Source: Rheum nobile
Taxonomy: Eukaryota > Streptophyta > Magnoliopsida > Caryophyllales > Polygonaceae
Direction of reading: 5' to 3'
Length of the DNA: 64,000 nucleotides
Assembly: GCA_027886185.1 (NCBI GenBank)
Contig: WOAB01000100.1
Location: 186,001 to 250,000, forward strand
Position numbers and translations under genes: made by a program
Part shown: positions 21,786-34,197 of the stretch, piece after piece
How the letters are laid out: each line of letters begins with the position of its first letter
Position numbering within the stretch: the first letter of the stretch is position 1
The notes under the pieces: model-generated
Told to the model about the DNA's origin: nothing
The model's database searches: none
The model's input: only the letters and a program-made list of their open reading frames with translations

Positions 21786-21831
21786 GGAAGTACACGGCTA
21801 AAAAAAAAATCGGCTGCACGGTTTATCGACC

Positions 21832-21840
21832 CTTATTTAA
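21832..21840 (+). repeat. MULE target-site duplication, right
   Basis: CTTATTTAA, identical to 12420-12428. Confidence 0.85.
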
Positions 21841-22029
21841 ACAAGAAGAGAAATCTTCTTCCAAGAAAGACAGCATCGAGAGGATCTGCCTTTATCAATT
21901 TGTTATTTCATATTTTTTAATACTACCACCTTATGTTCTAGATATAGTGATCGGAAAATAACGCACGGTTGCAAATTTGTTGAAATCTGGAGATTTCTAT
22001 TCGTTTCGTGAAGGCGAAGTTTCCTTGTT

Positions 22030-22914
22030 ATTCGTTCATACATATACTGAAGATATCACTTTCTTCTCCCTTATCATTCTCATCAGCTTCCCTCCTTCGA
22101 TCCAAAGGTATTTTCCCATCTGTCTCTTTGTTTTGTCATGGAGTTCCTCCCAAAACCCTAAATTGTAGAATATGAAGGTTTTATTTTCTTCAATTGCGAA
22201 TATATAATTTCTTTCGATTCCATCTCGGATGCATCCTAGCACATGTGGAACTGTGAATTTTTTTGAAGTTTCTGCTTACGAATTAGGCTTCTAAAGATTC
22301 CGAGTTCTGGTGCGTTGATCATTTCGCCTACTATACTCCGATAATGAAGTGTTTACACATTAGAGAAGCTCCGTTGATAGTTGGCTTCGATCAGATGCCT
22401 TGGTGGCCGAAGCGGAGCTTCTAATTCAAGCATTCGTTGAATATTACTCGCTGAGCTGATCCTTTTCTATTACGCTATGAAGTAATTAGAGATTGATTTC
22501 AATATTTATATTAGATCAGACAATTAGTTAGCTTCGATCCGATTCAGTGGCCTTGAGATGGTGCTTTTACTTCCTATTAGGCTCTAGCGCTGAAGCATTT
22601 AGGTATTTAAGATGGTGAATTAGACGAAATTCTATCAGATAGTCTAGCTTTTCTGTCAAAAGATAATATTGTTAGCTTTGATCAGATTCAAAGGCGTTGC
22701 TGCAGTAGCAGGATTTCTCTGTTTTGGAGTATCCAATATAGGTGACAATATGAATTTTGTCTAGATTGATAACAGGGAATGGTGAACTTTTGTATAAATT
22801 TCATCTCTTGATGCTGCTGTAATTTATCCTTTATCATTAAACTGTCCAGTGTTATTGCTGCAAAAAAATCCAGGTTTGGTTAAGCAGATTGATTAGCTGT
22901 AAAGAAGAAGCCAG
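22030..22914 (+). other. 5' UTR and leader intron of the RBL14-like gene
   Basis: A probable leader exon ends at CCAAAG|GTATTTTC (donor at 22108). An acceptor AAATCCAG ends at 22873, leaving 41 bp before the ATG. The 766 bp leader intron is T-rich and carries no ORF of note. The transcription start was not pinpointed. The sequence from the MULE end (21831) to about 22030 must hold the remaining promoter. Confidence 0.5.
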
Positions 22915-24462
22915 ATGGATAGGGGTGGTAGAGGTGCGTTGCGTGGTATGCTGCCTCTGCTGGCTCTGCAAACTGCAAGTGAGTATTACAGACTTGAGAG
23001 AAAACCTCCAGTGACTGCTGGGCTTCTGGCTGTGAATACACTTATCTATCTCAGACCTGCTTTTCTTGATTCTATTATCCCTCGCATCGATGAGGTCTGG
23101 TTCAACGCCCATCTTATCATCAAGGTATGTTCTTTTTGTCTATTGCCCATCATTCTTGATAGTGTCTACTTGGTTAGATACATTTACATTTTTTCCCTTG
23201 CATATTTCAGTGTTTCATGCTATGTACTTATTCTGATCTTTTATGCTTTAAGATGAGCTAGTAAGGGAGATTGGGAGTTTATATGATTCAGATCTTGTGT
23301 TTGTTGACTAGGAGGCTTTTCTTGTGTGTTTCCTTTTGGAAGTTCCTTTTCATCTGTTTCTGTCCATTTTAATCAGATTTAGTTATAGCTCAATAAGCAG
23401 GGCTCTCAGTTTCAGAAGACATGTTGAACAGTCTTTCATTTTTATTGCTTGTTCAGCTAGAAACAGTGTGATGGTATGAAGTTTCCTCATCGCAATTTTG
23501 CTTCAAGCCTTGAAATTATGTTTTTTAACTGTGAGATATCTTAAGTCGAATGCTGCAACAATTTGTCGTATGTGACCCTCTTATAAAATGTGACCGATTA
23601 ACCAACCAAGCAGAAGCATAGACAATGTTGATATCTGTATGCTATTGTTTGTACCATCATGTCTTACCTTTTTGTTTTCTTCTTATCAATTAATCAACAG
23701 TACAAGGACTTGAAACGTTTCTTCTTGTCGCCATTCTATCACATGGGCGAACCTCACCTAGTGTACAACATGATGTCCCTTCTATGGAAAGGCATCCAGC
23801 TAGAGAGCTCAATGGGAAGCGTTAACTTTGCCTCCATGGTTGCTGCTCTGCTGTGCATGTCTCAGGGAATAACTCTACTCTTGTCCAAGTCCCTCCTGTT
23901 GTTTGACTACGAGAAAGCTTATTACTCCGAGTACGCTGTCGGCTTTTCCGGCGTCTTATTTGCTATGAAAGTGGTTCTTCAATCCCAATCCGGTGACTAC
24001 ACCAGTGTCCACGGCATTGTTGTACCCTCCAAGTACGCTGCTTGGGCAGAGCTTTTCCTCATCCAGATAATCGAACCTAACGTCTCCTTCCTCGGCCATC
24101 TTGGCGGGATACTAGCTGGTCTTCTCTACCTGCGGTTGAGGGATCTGTGTTCAGGCTCCACCCCCTTGAATAGAGTATTCTCAGGCGTTTCATCTGTCTT
24201 GAGCTGGCCCCTGAGGTTCACCAAGGGCGTGCTCGGATTTCAGCACCGAAGAACCTATGGTCGGGGAAGGGTGGCCGGTGGAGTTGACGCTGGTGGCAAA
24301 TGGAGATGCCGAGTATGTACCTACGATAACCCGGGTCTGTTATCTGTCTGTGAGATGTGTGGCACCAGCAGAGACCGGACCAATGCTTTCTCGACTAGTA
24401 GCTCCAGTAACCTCTCAGAAGAGGAACTTCGTCTGAGGAGGATTGCAAGATATAGTAGATGA
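22915..24462 (+). CDS. RBL14: Rhomboid-like protease 14, RanBP2-type zinc finger
   Basis: Two coding exons, 22915-23124 and 23701-24462 (GT-AG intron, phase 0), encode 323 residues, the usual length of plant RBL14 (RHBDD1-like). The protein is a polytopic membrane intramembrane serine protease. The catalytic Ser lies in AVGFSGVLFA (about residue 153) and the catalytic His in FLGHLGGILAG (about 203). The conserved PFYHMGEPHLVYNM loop, equivalent to the rhomboid L1 region, precedes them. After the membrane core a RanBP2 zinc finger, KWRCRVCTYDNPGLLSVCEM (about 270-289), has four cysteines. RBL14 family members are described as organellar rhomboids; the location here is not shown by the sequence. 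The start follows a short leader exon and gives the conserved MDRGGRGALRGMLPLLALQT N terminus. A MULE ends roughly 200 bp upstream of the leader exon. Confidence 0.93.
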
Positions 24463-24479
24463 TAGACATACTTGGATTT

Positions 24480-25379
24480 ACATAATTGATTCTTTATCAT
24501 TGAAAATAAGCTTGTAGGATCCTTTTTTTTTTATTTTTCTATCTTTTTTTATAAGTGAGTTGGGATTCTTGGGAAACTGTTTGATTCTCTAATGAGTTCA
24601 GCTTGCATTTGGTTCACAAATTTACGTGTTTGATCGTTCCTGAAAGTTGAATAAAATTTCGCATGGAAACCCGAGAGTAGACGAATTTCCAATTTACCAT
24701 GGGGAGTTTGCAATGAAAACCAGCTGAAAAGGTGTAAAAAGTTCCATAATTGTTGTTTGAATAAAGATTTTTCAACTAAACTAAGATCATTTTTTGTAAT
24801 GGTAGAGAAACGAATTCCACAATTAAGGAGCGTTTTCTGGGGTCAGTTAAATATTGCGAATGAATATGAGCTTAACAAAAATGGATAACAAATAAAAAAT
24901 TCAGAGGAGCAAGATTTCTATTTCACGGGTTTTCAATAAAAGATGGGTACTAAATGAAGAAGAGAAATATGACAATCAAGGGCGGTTGTGAATGCTTAAC
25001 AATAAAAACATTACACCAAGTGCCAGCGTTAACAAAATAATCGGTGTAAATTGTCTGTACCAAGAAAATCGTGCTGCAAGCCCAACAGAAAATCATCACT
25101 GGTCAAGCCTCAAAAGTGTAATTTCATCTAATTATCATGATGAGGAATCTTATATGCTGAAGTAGCGTAGGTGATTGGGTTGGTTACTATTCAAATCTCC
25201 TCCACAAATCAATTCTCCAAGGGAAAAAGTTCAAAGTTATATATGATTTCATTAAACACCAAAATAAGAGATGTTAAGTCATTTGCTAACTAAATTTGAG
25301 CCAATCTTGAGTAATTACAACAAGAAAATTTGAGCCAATCTTGAGTAATTACAACAAGAGAACATAGGAGAAGTCCTAA
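24480..25379. other. 3' UTR and intergenic, 36 bp tandem repeat
   Basis: The RBL14 3' UTR probably ends near 24640-24700 (AATAAAATT at 24650). A unit AATTTGAGCCAATCTTGAGT followed by AATTACAACAAGA occurs twice in tandem at 25290-25360. No gene is seen. Confidence 0.6.
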
Positions 25380-25920
25380 TCTACTATATAATTACTAAAG
25401 CAAAATACTGATTGTGTCATGTGGCATCCGCAGAATGAGTCCGAAATTTACGCTGTCACGTTGCATCTCTGTGTTCAATTTGCTACGTGTCGTCTTCATA
25501 TTTTTTCGACAGATATGTCAAAAAACTAATAAAATCAAACAAAATAAAATTACTACCTATAATAGCCGGATTTCCACACGCTCCCCAATTATCTTGATCT
25601 ACTTTTTTCCATAAATATTTTGAAAATATAATTTTAACTTTTAAAATATGAAAATATTTAACAAATATTTAATCATTTCCTAATATACTATACATATTAG
25701 TTGGTGATATTATGAAGATCAAGATCATGACTTTTAAAAATGGAGTGAATCAAAATCTTTTTTTTTCCTTATATAGATTATGATGGGATCAAATAAATCG
25801 CACAATTTTCTTTCATAAATACTTTGAAGATATAATTTATCTTTTTAAACATCTAAATAATAATCCGATAAACAAATTCCGTGATAAACCAATTCGTGCG
25901 GGACACGAAAATTAAACTAG
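25380..25920 (+). mobile_element. Non-autonomous Helitron, complete
   Basis: The 5' terminus TCTACTATATAATTACTAAAGC is preceded by A (25379). The 3' terminus is CTAG, followed by T (25921). A hairpin TTCGTG-CGGGA-CACGAA ends 11 bp before the terminus. All Helitron rules (A^T insertion, 5' TC, 3' hairpin plus CTRR, no target duplication) are met. At 541 bp it encodes nothing; the ORF at 25414-25614 is not conserved. Confidence 0.85.
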
Positions 25921-26320
25921 TTACATAAATTAAAATCAAGAACCCAAAATGATGCCCAGTTCTTCTTTAACTTGCCAAATTCTGGCGCCGACTGAGGGGG
26001 TTAACGTCGTATTTTCCAAATAAAAATAATGAATATATAATTGGAATTGTGCCACATGGACCAATAAAAGCAAAGGCACAGTGGGGTAGGATAAATAAGG
26101 GAACAGATGATATTGATTGCACCCCAAAATAATAGCTACGCTCAATCTTAACAGTAACAAGCTGACATTTGGATTGAAGTTTAAAAAACCCAAACTCAAA
26201 CTCAAAACTGACACAGATCAAGCTAAGACTTTTAACAAGAGGGTGAATCTGCATTGTCACGTAAAGAGAGGTAATAATATATAAGAAATGACTCCAGCAA
26301 AAGAAGTTGCAAGAATAGCT
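25921..26320. other. Spacer and 3' UTR of eEF1B-gamma
   Basis: No gene. The 3' UTR of the minus-strand eEF1B-gamma gene probably occupies the part next to 26321. Confidence 0.5.
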
Positions 26321-29300
26321 CTACTTGAAGCACTTGGCATCAAGCAAGGCTTCTCCCTCAAAGGGCTCAGCATCTTCAATCATTTGGCTGACGCGCTCCT
26401 TCTGTGCCTCATCACTGATGTCGACCTTCGTCCATTCGTACAGCTCCATGTCATAGCACTCGTCGATCACAAACTGGGGAATTTCTTGTCCTCGGAAGAG
26501 CCACAAACCCTTGACCTTGAACGGGGGTTCGGAGCCAATCACTAGCATCTTTCCAAAGGCATACTTGCGTGCCAAATCCATTCTTTGCAGGAACCCGCCC
26601 ACCTTGTTCAGAGTCACAAATGAGACAGTGTTCTCCTCATTGTACTTGTAGTCACAAAACCACAGTGAGTAGCCTTCCGGGTCGTACATATCCCAGAACC
26701 CTGTACATCATACAAAAAGAGAACCACTGAGTACCAACAGTGAGTAGTTTTTACTTTCAGCTATACAACTTGTGAGGACTAAACAAGTGTGAACCACGAT
26801 AGAATGTAGTGCTGTAAAATGTAACCACTTCAACATAGTTTAGCCATACATAGCGCAATGATCCAGCTTTGGTTGTGATACACAAGTATAACTCATAGCT
26901 TGAGGTTGGATGTGGTAAGAGTATACTTTAGCATTGGACAAAAGGGAAGCAGCCCCAGAACCCTCGTCCAAAATAAGGGTAGGGACCGTAGGGTAATATC
27001 AAATGATCTAGCAAGTGATCAAAAAAACTAAAACCAAGGCTAGCAATAGAGGATGCTGTTGATATGGCAACACTTTCTTCAGAGATTTGATCTCCTCACA
27101 TACAAGATCAATCCTTTCAGAAATGAGATCAGGCACCAGAAAAGAAAGAAAGAATTGAGATCATGTGAAGATGTATATTATACAAAAAAGTGATGATTTA
27201 TTTATCCAAAGACGATATCAATGCACAGAGACTCCTATAGATAGGCACATACATTAGTCCTGTGACATCCATCTTTTAGAAATCATGTTTCTCAATAAGC
27301 AATACTTTGTCATAATGGCCACTAAATGACAAACTTGAGTAATCAGTTAATCACCCATCTCACGGACATCATTAATACCCTTACCGGCCTTACATTTAAC
27401 ATGGTTAAAAAAGCAGACAAATGGAGTGCCCACAGAAATTTAGCCCTGGTAGAAGCTGTAGTCAACTCCATACAGTTATCTTTCTATAGCAAATCTAGGT
27501 TGGATTAATCAGTCAGTTAAATGAGAAATTCACACATTACAAATATGAAATTAGAAATTCATACACATTATGTAGACCATTAGAAATTCATAAGCATGGA
27601 ATATATCAAACACAAATGACAATGTTTCAGAACAAAAGCATTACCTTTAATAGCAACCTCTCGGAAATTGGTTTTGGTGTTAGAATATAGCCTCTTCCAC
27701 TCATCTAGTATCATCTTACTAGGGGGAAGAAGATCCAGAGGGTTTTTTGGTTTTGGCTTAGGTGCCTCCTCCTCAGCAGGCAATTCTTCTTCTTTGGGTT
27801 TTGCTGGTTCTTTCTTCACCTCCTTCTTTGGTTCATCCTTAGGCTTCTGCTTAGCAGGTTGTGTCTGCTTCTTTTCAACCGCTGGAACAGATTTTGTTTG
27901 TTCCAGCTCACCCAAAATCTTTTTGAAATTTGGCTGGTTGACCATGGTCCAGAAGTACCTCTCAACATGTGGGAAATCTTTTGTGAAGGTCTTGGTCATG
28001 ATCAATTTAAACCCATAGGATAAATTACAAGTCATGATGATGTCAGCCAATGTGACAGAGTGTCCAACCAGGTATGTGTTAGAGGTAAGGTGTGTGTTCA
28101 ATGCTTCCAAGGCCCTCTTCAAATTAGAAATTGCAACTTCCTCAGCCTGAAGATAATAAGATATAATACAAAAAAAATGTAACAAAATGTAAGTATTTAC
28201 ACATTTTAATTTAACATGTTACGAAAAAATAAACGAGATATGTTCACTAACAGGGGGAAGGTGGACACCCCAGCCAAGGCGAGGATACAGCCATCGGGCA
28301 ATTTGGGCATCTATCTCCAGTGATGCAAAATCAATCCATTGCTCAATATGAGCCTGCATAAGGAAAGATAAAAGCAAAACATCTTTAAAAGAAAATAAGC
28401 ACAGGCAATCCAATAAGGCAGTGAGCTGTTAACTATTAAAGCCATTCAAAAACATGCACCAAATTGCTTACATAATCAATCAGTGAAGACCCATAAAGTG
28501 TTGTATCAGCCTTCAAACGAGTTACTGCACGTGTTCACATACATGCAACAGCAATAAGAAATACTAGAAAATAAAGGTAAATATCAAACTTCTTCAGAAA
28601 TTACAACTCCAGAAAATGTAGAACCTTTTCTACTTTTTTCAAAAGGCTTGATACAATGATACCAATAACTCACCATAGCGTGCAATTGCATTGCTTTCAA
28701 AGATGGGACCTTCAAGGGTTTCCAATACTGGAACCTAAGTAAAAAAGAACGCAAGCTAAGATAATACTGAGTTCAAAAACAAGAAAAGGAATCAGTCAAG
28801 CAAACAAACATTGTATAGGTGATTTAAAAGCATACCTTCCCAATAGGGTTCATCTTAAGGAACTCTGGAGTTTTGTTGGATACACCCATTTGAAAATCCT
28901 TCACCAACTCAACTTTTACGCCATTGTACTCTGCAGCTACGAGTGCCTTGTAGGCATTCTTGTTGCCACTTCCAGCATGCAAAACCTGATATATCAATGT
29001 AAGAATAAATTTTAAAGCAATGAATGTCTATCATCCTCGGTATACTAGCACAAACTTTTTATGTGAAAAAAAAAATCACAAAGTTCAGTAGCAAACTGGC
29101 AATCAACACAATCTCAATCACACACATAATCCAAAAGAGAGAAAGGAACCATAAAATCTGAAAATTCAATTCGTAATCTTCTAATCCAGCCTAAATCCTC
29201 GTGGTACTAGCCAGAGAGATCAGGATCAACTCACTATAACAGCATTTTCAATTAGAACAAATGAAAATCCATCCAAATCTGACTAAACACCAAGTATGAA

Positions 29301-29435
29301 AAACAGCAAGTACATAAAGCAAATTCCGGACGTCTAATTTTGGAAATTATGCAACTAAATTCGATCAAATGTCTATAAACCACCGATATTACTGCATAAC
29401 AGACAGAAAAGAGACAGATTGCCTACCAGAGCCAT
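26321..29435 (-). CDS. EF1G: Elongation factor eEF1B gamma subunit
   Basis: Minus strand, seven coding exons: 29435-29427, 28985-28836, 28734-28674, 28524-28472, 28353-28252, 28146-27645 and 26700-26321. All introns are GT-AG and the spliced frame is 418 codons plus stop, the normal plant length. The first coding exon holds only MAL. The thioredoxin-fold GST N domain (VLHAGSGNKNAYKALVAAEY, NPIGKVPVLET, ESNAIARYV) covers about residues 1-82. The GST C domain (HIEQWIDFA, YLVGHSVTLADI) covers about 92-205. A Lys/Glu/Pro-rich linker follows. The conserved EF1G C-terminal domain (FWDMYDPEGYSLW, GFLQRMDLARKYAFG, YEWTKVDI) runs to the CFK terminus. Gamma scaffolds the eEF1B complex that recharges eEF1A with GTP in translation. 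A 5' UTR intron is likely (acceptor TTCTCAG near 29473, exon about 29566-29635). No damage is seen. Confidence 0.96.
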
Positions 29436-29639
29436 GATTTCGCCGGAGAAGCTCTACAACGACAGAGATCTGAGAATTCAAAAAAAAAATAGAAAGAAAT
29501 CATAAAATCATACAGAGACAAATAACCGGGAAATGAGAAAGCATGAGAAGAAGTTATTACTCTCCCAGAATCAGTGTTCAACAGGCTCCGGAGTGCTTCA
29601 GCGGCTAGACAAAGAGAGGACCTTTGTAGTTCGCTAGTG

Positions 29640-31930
29640 ATTATTTCTAGGGTTTCTATCTATCAATCGATATATTAACAAAATTGGGAATATTCTGAGT
29701 TATATACTAAGAGGTAACTAGTAAACTTTCAGAGCGAAAGAAAAAAATAGCGGGTAAACGATAACTAATATAAAACCCGTATCTTGTACGGTTAAATGTA
29801 ATTTGAGAAAATTAAATAAAAAAATTATGATTGAATTAAATTAATGTTATATCAAAGTATATTTTAGAAAAATATAATTATCACTAGATTATTGAAAATA
29901 ATATGCTATGATATATAAAAAATTATGTAGACTCATTTAGAAAATAGTTAATATAGAAATATTATAATGATTATTAATCTAAAAATCTCGTTAAAATTAT
30001 TCCCGATTTACAAATTATTTATACGTGGGATATATAATAGATGGTCTTTAAAACAATTTAAACAGATTTCAAACAAATAATTAATGTGTGGTTCAGACAA
30101 AAACTATTAGATTAGTAATTATATCTTTTGAATAAGAAAACCAAATATATATAACACATATTTGGATTATAGTAGAAATTTTTTTAAAGAAAAAAAATTG
30201 ATAAAATCGTGAACATGATTCACTTTATGATTAATATTAAGTATTATACCAAAATCTTTATTTTTTTGGTTTTTTAGTTTGATATTTGAACAATTCATAA
30301 TCAAATTTCAAATCTTAACTACTATATTATACCTTCAAATCAAGTTTTTGGTTAAACATAGATAAAAGTCACGTGAAAATAAAGTGAGGTGAAAATTTTA
30401 AAATTATATATGTATAATTAATGAAGAGCGCCAATGTAAATCTTTAAAAAAAACAAATTATATTAAAATAAGATTTATGTTTTTCAAGATAATATATATA
30501 GGTAAACAATGGGGATCCGAAATTGTTGTTACACCCTCAACGATACTTGTAAAAATCATAATATAAAATAATTATTTCTTAATATTTACAAAAAATAATA
30601 ATATACTAAAAAGTAGTTACGAAACCAATATTTATCATAGCAAGCTATGATAAATATTTTATGACTTTAAGGGGATATGAGACCAAACGAATGGAAAAGC
30701 AACAAAATAATTTTGATATTTCATAAATGGCTTAAAAATGAGATATAAATTTCAATGACCTATGTTCGATGAATGGAGACGAAAAATATTACTTTCTCTT
30801 GTAAAATGGTCTTCACTCTTACATTGCTTAAATAATAGGATTGCTTCACATGAATTTAAGGTAATGGTTACAAAATATATTATACAACAAATAAAATTAA
30901 TAACGAAAAAGTAAAAAAATTAAAGAACTTAATAGGGCAAAAAAATGAATGGTTGACAACTTAGGTACAAAATGAAAGAAACTACATATCTCGAATGGGC
31001 ATGGGCGTAGTATTGAAAGACGAAGACACAAAATTTATAGCCTCGTGCAAATTATTCAGGATTTCCTTTTTTAAAATAATTAAGAGAGAGTGTAATTTAG
31101 AAATTTGTAATTCAGTTTATTAAGGATATTCAAAATTTAAAAAGGATTTGGTCTAATAATATCTTTGATATTTTAACTTTTTGTTAAAATAAATATATGA
31201 AATAATTCAAAAAAACATATATATAAAACCATTACAAATCATCTAGATAAATCACATTTTTTTAGTTTTTTCTAATTACGTAATGGACCCATCTAAAGTT
31301 TTAAATTTTTAATTTTAATTTATATCCTTACTTCTAGAAAACGATAATTAAAAAGTTATTTGAATAATTAATTATTTAGTAGTGGTTGATTTATGTAGGT
31401 GTAATTGTGTAAAGTTATCTCAAATTCAAATACTTTTAAAATTTGTATACGTACTACATTATAATTTACTTTTGATAATATGTATAATCATATGAAATTG
31501 AAAGTTTGTTACGACAAAGATTTGCTTGGATTTTTTAGTTAAACTTTCTGTTTTAGTTAACAAAAATTTCTTGGTAATTTATAATTGATATTTTACGATT
31601 TGTTAGTGAATATTTTCTTGATGATTAACAAACTCAATTTAATTTTTTTAAACTGAAAATTATATTTAGCAAAATGATAAGTAATAAGCCCAAAGAAACA
31701 TTGTAAAATTGGAAAATGGAGACCATGTATTTTTTATAGAAAATTATAATCAAATAAAAATTGTTAAATGAGAACATACAATATACCAAATTTGTTAAAA
31801 ATCTGATATGATATAATTGTTGTTAAGATGAGTTGTTAAAATTGAAAGGTTTAGAAGAAAATCTCAAGATTATATAAATTAATTTTGTTAAGATACATTC
31901 GTTTGAAATTTCACTAAATTGTTAATAAAA
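29640..31930. other. AT-rich intergenic, no gene
   Basis: More than 2 kb of AT-rich sequence without any ORF above background. AACCCGTATCTTGTACGGTT at about 29776 is a small hairpin like those near Helitron 3' ends, but no matching terminus was found. Confidence 0.6.
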
Positions 31931-31933
31931 TAT

Positions 31934-32915
31934 GTATGTGTAATAATATAATATAGTGGGTTGAATTATAAAAAGCACATGTACTGTGAGTTGAAATTTG
32001 TATATATTGTATGATTTGGCCCATAAATTAAATATGCAAAGTCATAAAATTAATATTACTAATTACATAAATGAATATAAGATGTATTTTATAAATAAGT
32101 TTAGTAGAAAATCTATCATATATTAGTTTGACATATATAAACTTATATTTTACAATTTGTAGAAATCAAAATTTATAAGAAACGTATATAAGCCTTCAAC
32201 AAAGTTGTATAGTTTTTATATGTTTGAAGTTAGGTGTGGTTAGATATTGTGATTTAAATTGAAATATAATGTTAAAAAAAGTGAATTAATAACAAAATGA
32301 CACATATGATTTGTAGGGCCAGAAGCATTTTGGTGACTCAAAATTCAATAACTTTAATATATATATATAATGATGGACCATAAAATTTATTCGGGTCATT
32401 TTACTCTAAATGGGCCATAAAATTTGTATGTGTAATAATATAATATAATGGGCTTAATTACAAAAGTACATGTACTATGAGTTGGAAATTGTATATATTG
32501 TATGATTTTATATAGGTCAAATTATATATGCAAACACATAAAAATAATATTACTTATTACATAAATGAATATCAGATGTACTTTATATATAAGTTTAGTA
32601 GAAAATCTATTATATATTATTTTGACATATGATATAAGTTTATTATATGTGTAATTTATAGAAATCAAATTTTATAAAAAAAGTTGTATATAGTTTTTAT
32701 ATATTTGAAGTTAGTTGTGATTAGATATTGTGATTTAAAATTTTAAATATTTAAAATTAGTTGTGATTATATATTGTGATTTAAATTGAATAGAATTGTT
32801 AATAAAAAAATGGATTAACTACAAATTGACACATAGGAATTGTGGGGCCAAAATCTATATGGTGGCTCAAAAATTCATTTGCTTTAATATATATATATAT
32901 ATAGTTTTTTGAATA
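31934..32915. repeat. Tandem duplication, ~492 bp period
   Basis: Two adjacent direct copies begin GTATGTGTAATAATATAATA at 31934 and 32426. They share ACATGTACT(G/A)TGAGTTG, GTTTAGTAGAAAATCTAT, GAAGTTAG(G/T)TGTG and a closing TTTAATATATATATA. Divergence is visible but low. The content is non-coding and not assigned to an element class. Confidence 0.8.
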
Positions 32916-32939
32916 AAAGAATGATTTTTTTATAGAATA

Positions 32940-33520
32940 ATAGTGTTGTCCCCGTACCTAGCCGACTTTCCGGTTGCTGCTTTTATCATATCATTAACAT
33001 ACTCTTAAATCGGTTTGTCATACATCGATTAATCGTCGGTTTTGGTACGATTAATCGATTTACCAAATAACCATAACATAAAAAAAATTATACTTCAATG
33101 TTGTAAGTGTTACTACCGTAGTTGTTTTTTCAACTTTTTTTTATCTCACGACGTCTTGTGAAATGCATAAAAGCAAAATAGAGAATATTTCATCGAGCTA
33201 TTTAGTTTAGCACCCGCTATATTTGACACACAATAGAACAATAAAATACAAAAGTCGAAAACTGGACATTTTTGTTCAATCGAGTGAACCTTTCAACGCC
33301 ATCTTCCTTACTTTCATCACTTATTTGATTTATATCCACTGGTTTGGTTTTTAACTTCTATATAAATAAAAACAAGATCAACATCATAACATCCAATTAT
33401 TTTTACCCCTTACAATATTAATTAGTAACCTAAATCACCATTAATTTCACTATCTTGAATCGATAAGCCATAATCACTCACTTTATTTTTGCTCTAATCC
33501 CTAAAAATGTAAACACAAAT
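32940..33520. repeat. Dispersed repeat copy A (hAT-MITE-like)
   Basis: About 600 bp shared in the same orientation with 44540-45145. Shared marks are CCGGTT/GGTTAA-rich starts, CGAGTGAACCTTTCAACGCC, CTTTCAT(C/T)ACTTATTTGAT and GATAAGCCA(T/C)AATCACTCAC. The last block is repeated again at 33560-33610. Copy B begins with GGATGTGGGCAAGGTTGGTTAA, which resembles plant hAT MITE termini. Class uncertain. Confidence 0.6.
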
Positions 33521-34197
33521 AATTATTCCCCCTTCGAGGCCTATAATACAATTAAAGCAAACCATTAATTTCATTATCTTGAGTCGATAAGCTATAATCA
33601 CTCACTTTATTTTTGATTTCTAGTTTTACCTGAATTTTGGTGCAAGGCGACAAATTCATGTTGCCATTGTCATCAATAAATTTCCAAAAATACCTCATCC
33701 GCCATTGACAAATTTGACCGGAGTTGTTGACTTGTTGGTGCTTCACTCTTGAATAAAAGGTAGAATCTTTGTTCTCCGATGGATATTGCTACCGCCTTTG
33801 TACCAATTTTATAAGGTCCCAGCCGGCCCTAAAACGCTCCCTTTTGGGAGCGTTTTCCTTGAAGTCTTTCATGACTACCGGAGGATTTCGTTCGCCGGAG
33901 ACTAGCCGCCGCCTCACCGGCACCCCTGCTCCGACCGAGCACCATTGCTCTGACCGAGCACTTCCCCCCCTGCTCCGACCGAGCCTCTCCCACTGTCTCC
34001 TCCAGCCTCCCGCCGCCATCACTCCCGCTCCGTTTTGCCCCCGTCCTCCCTCCTCCACCGATCTCCCTCCCGCCTCCCTCTCCTCTCCGACCTCCCCTCC
34101 GATCTTCCCCTAACCTCCCTCCTCCTCCAGATCTCCCCCCCCCCCCCCCCCCGACCTCCCTTCCGCTCTGATCTGCCCCCGACCTCCCTCCTCCACC

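Larger units (their letters stand above)
12429..21831. mobile_element. Autonomous-type MULE with OTU-transposase, PMD gene and hairpin unit
   Basis: A 9.4 kb element. The left terminus CGGCGCAAAACCGCGCAGTC and the right terminus (complement) GGTCGATAAACCGTGCAGCC form imperfect inverted repeats that continue through a T run, AGCCG(C/T)G(C/T)ACTTCC and a palindrome-rich stretch. It is flanked by the 9 bp duplication CTTATTTAA. Contents in order: palindrome array and TATA box, transposase gene (+), second palindrome array, TATA box and fold-back unit, tandem repeat, PMD gene (-), third palindrome array. The two protein genes converge. The transposase is uninterrupted and the ends are well preserved, so the element may be recent. 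Confidence 0.88.
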
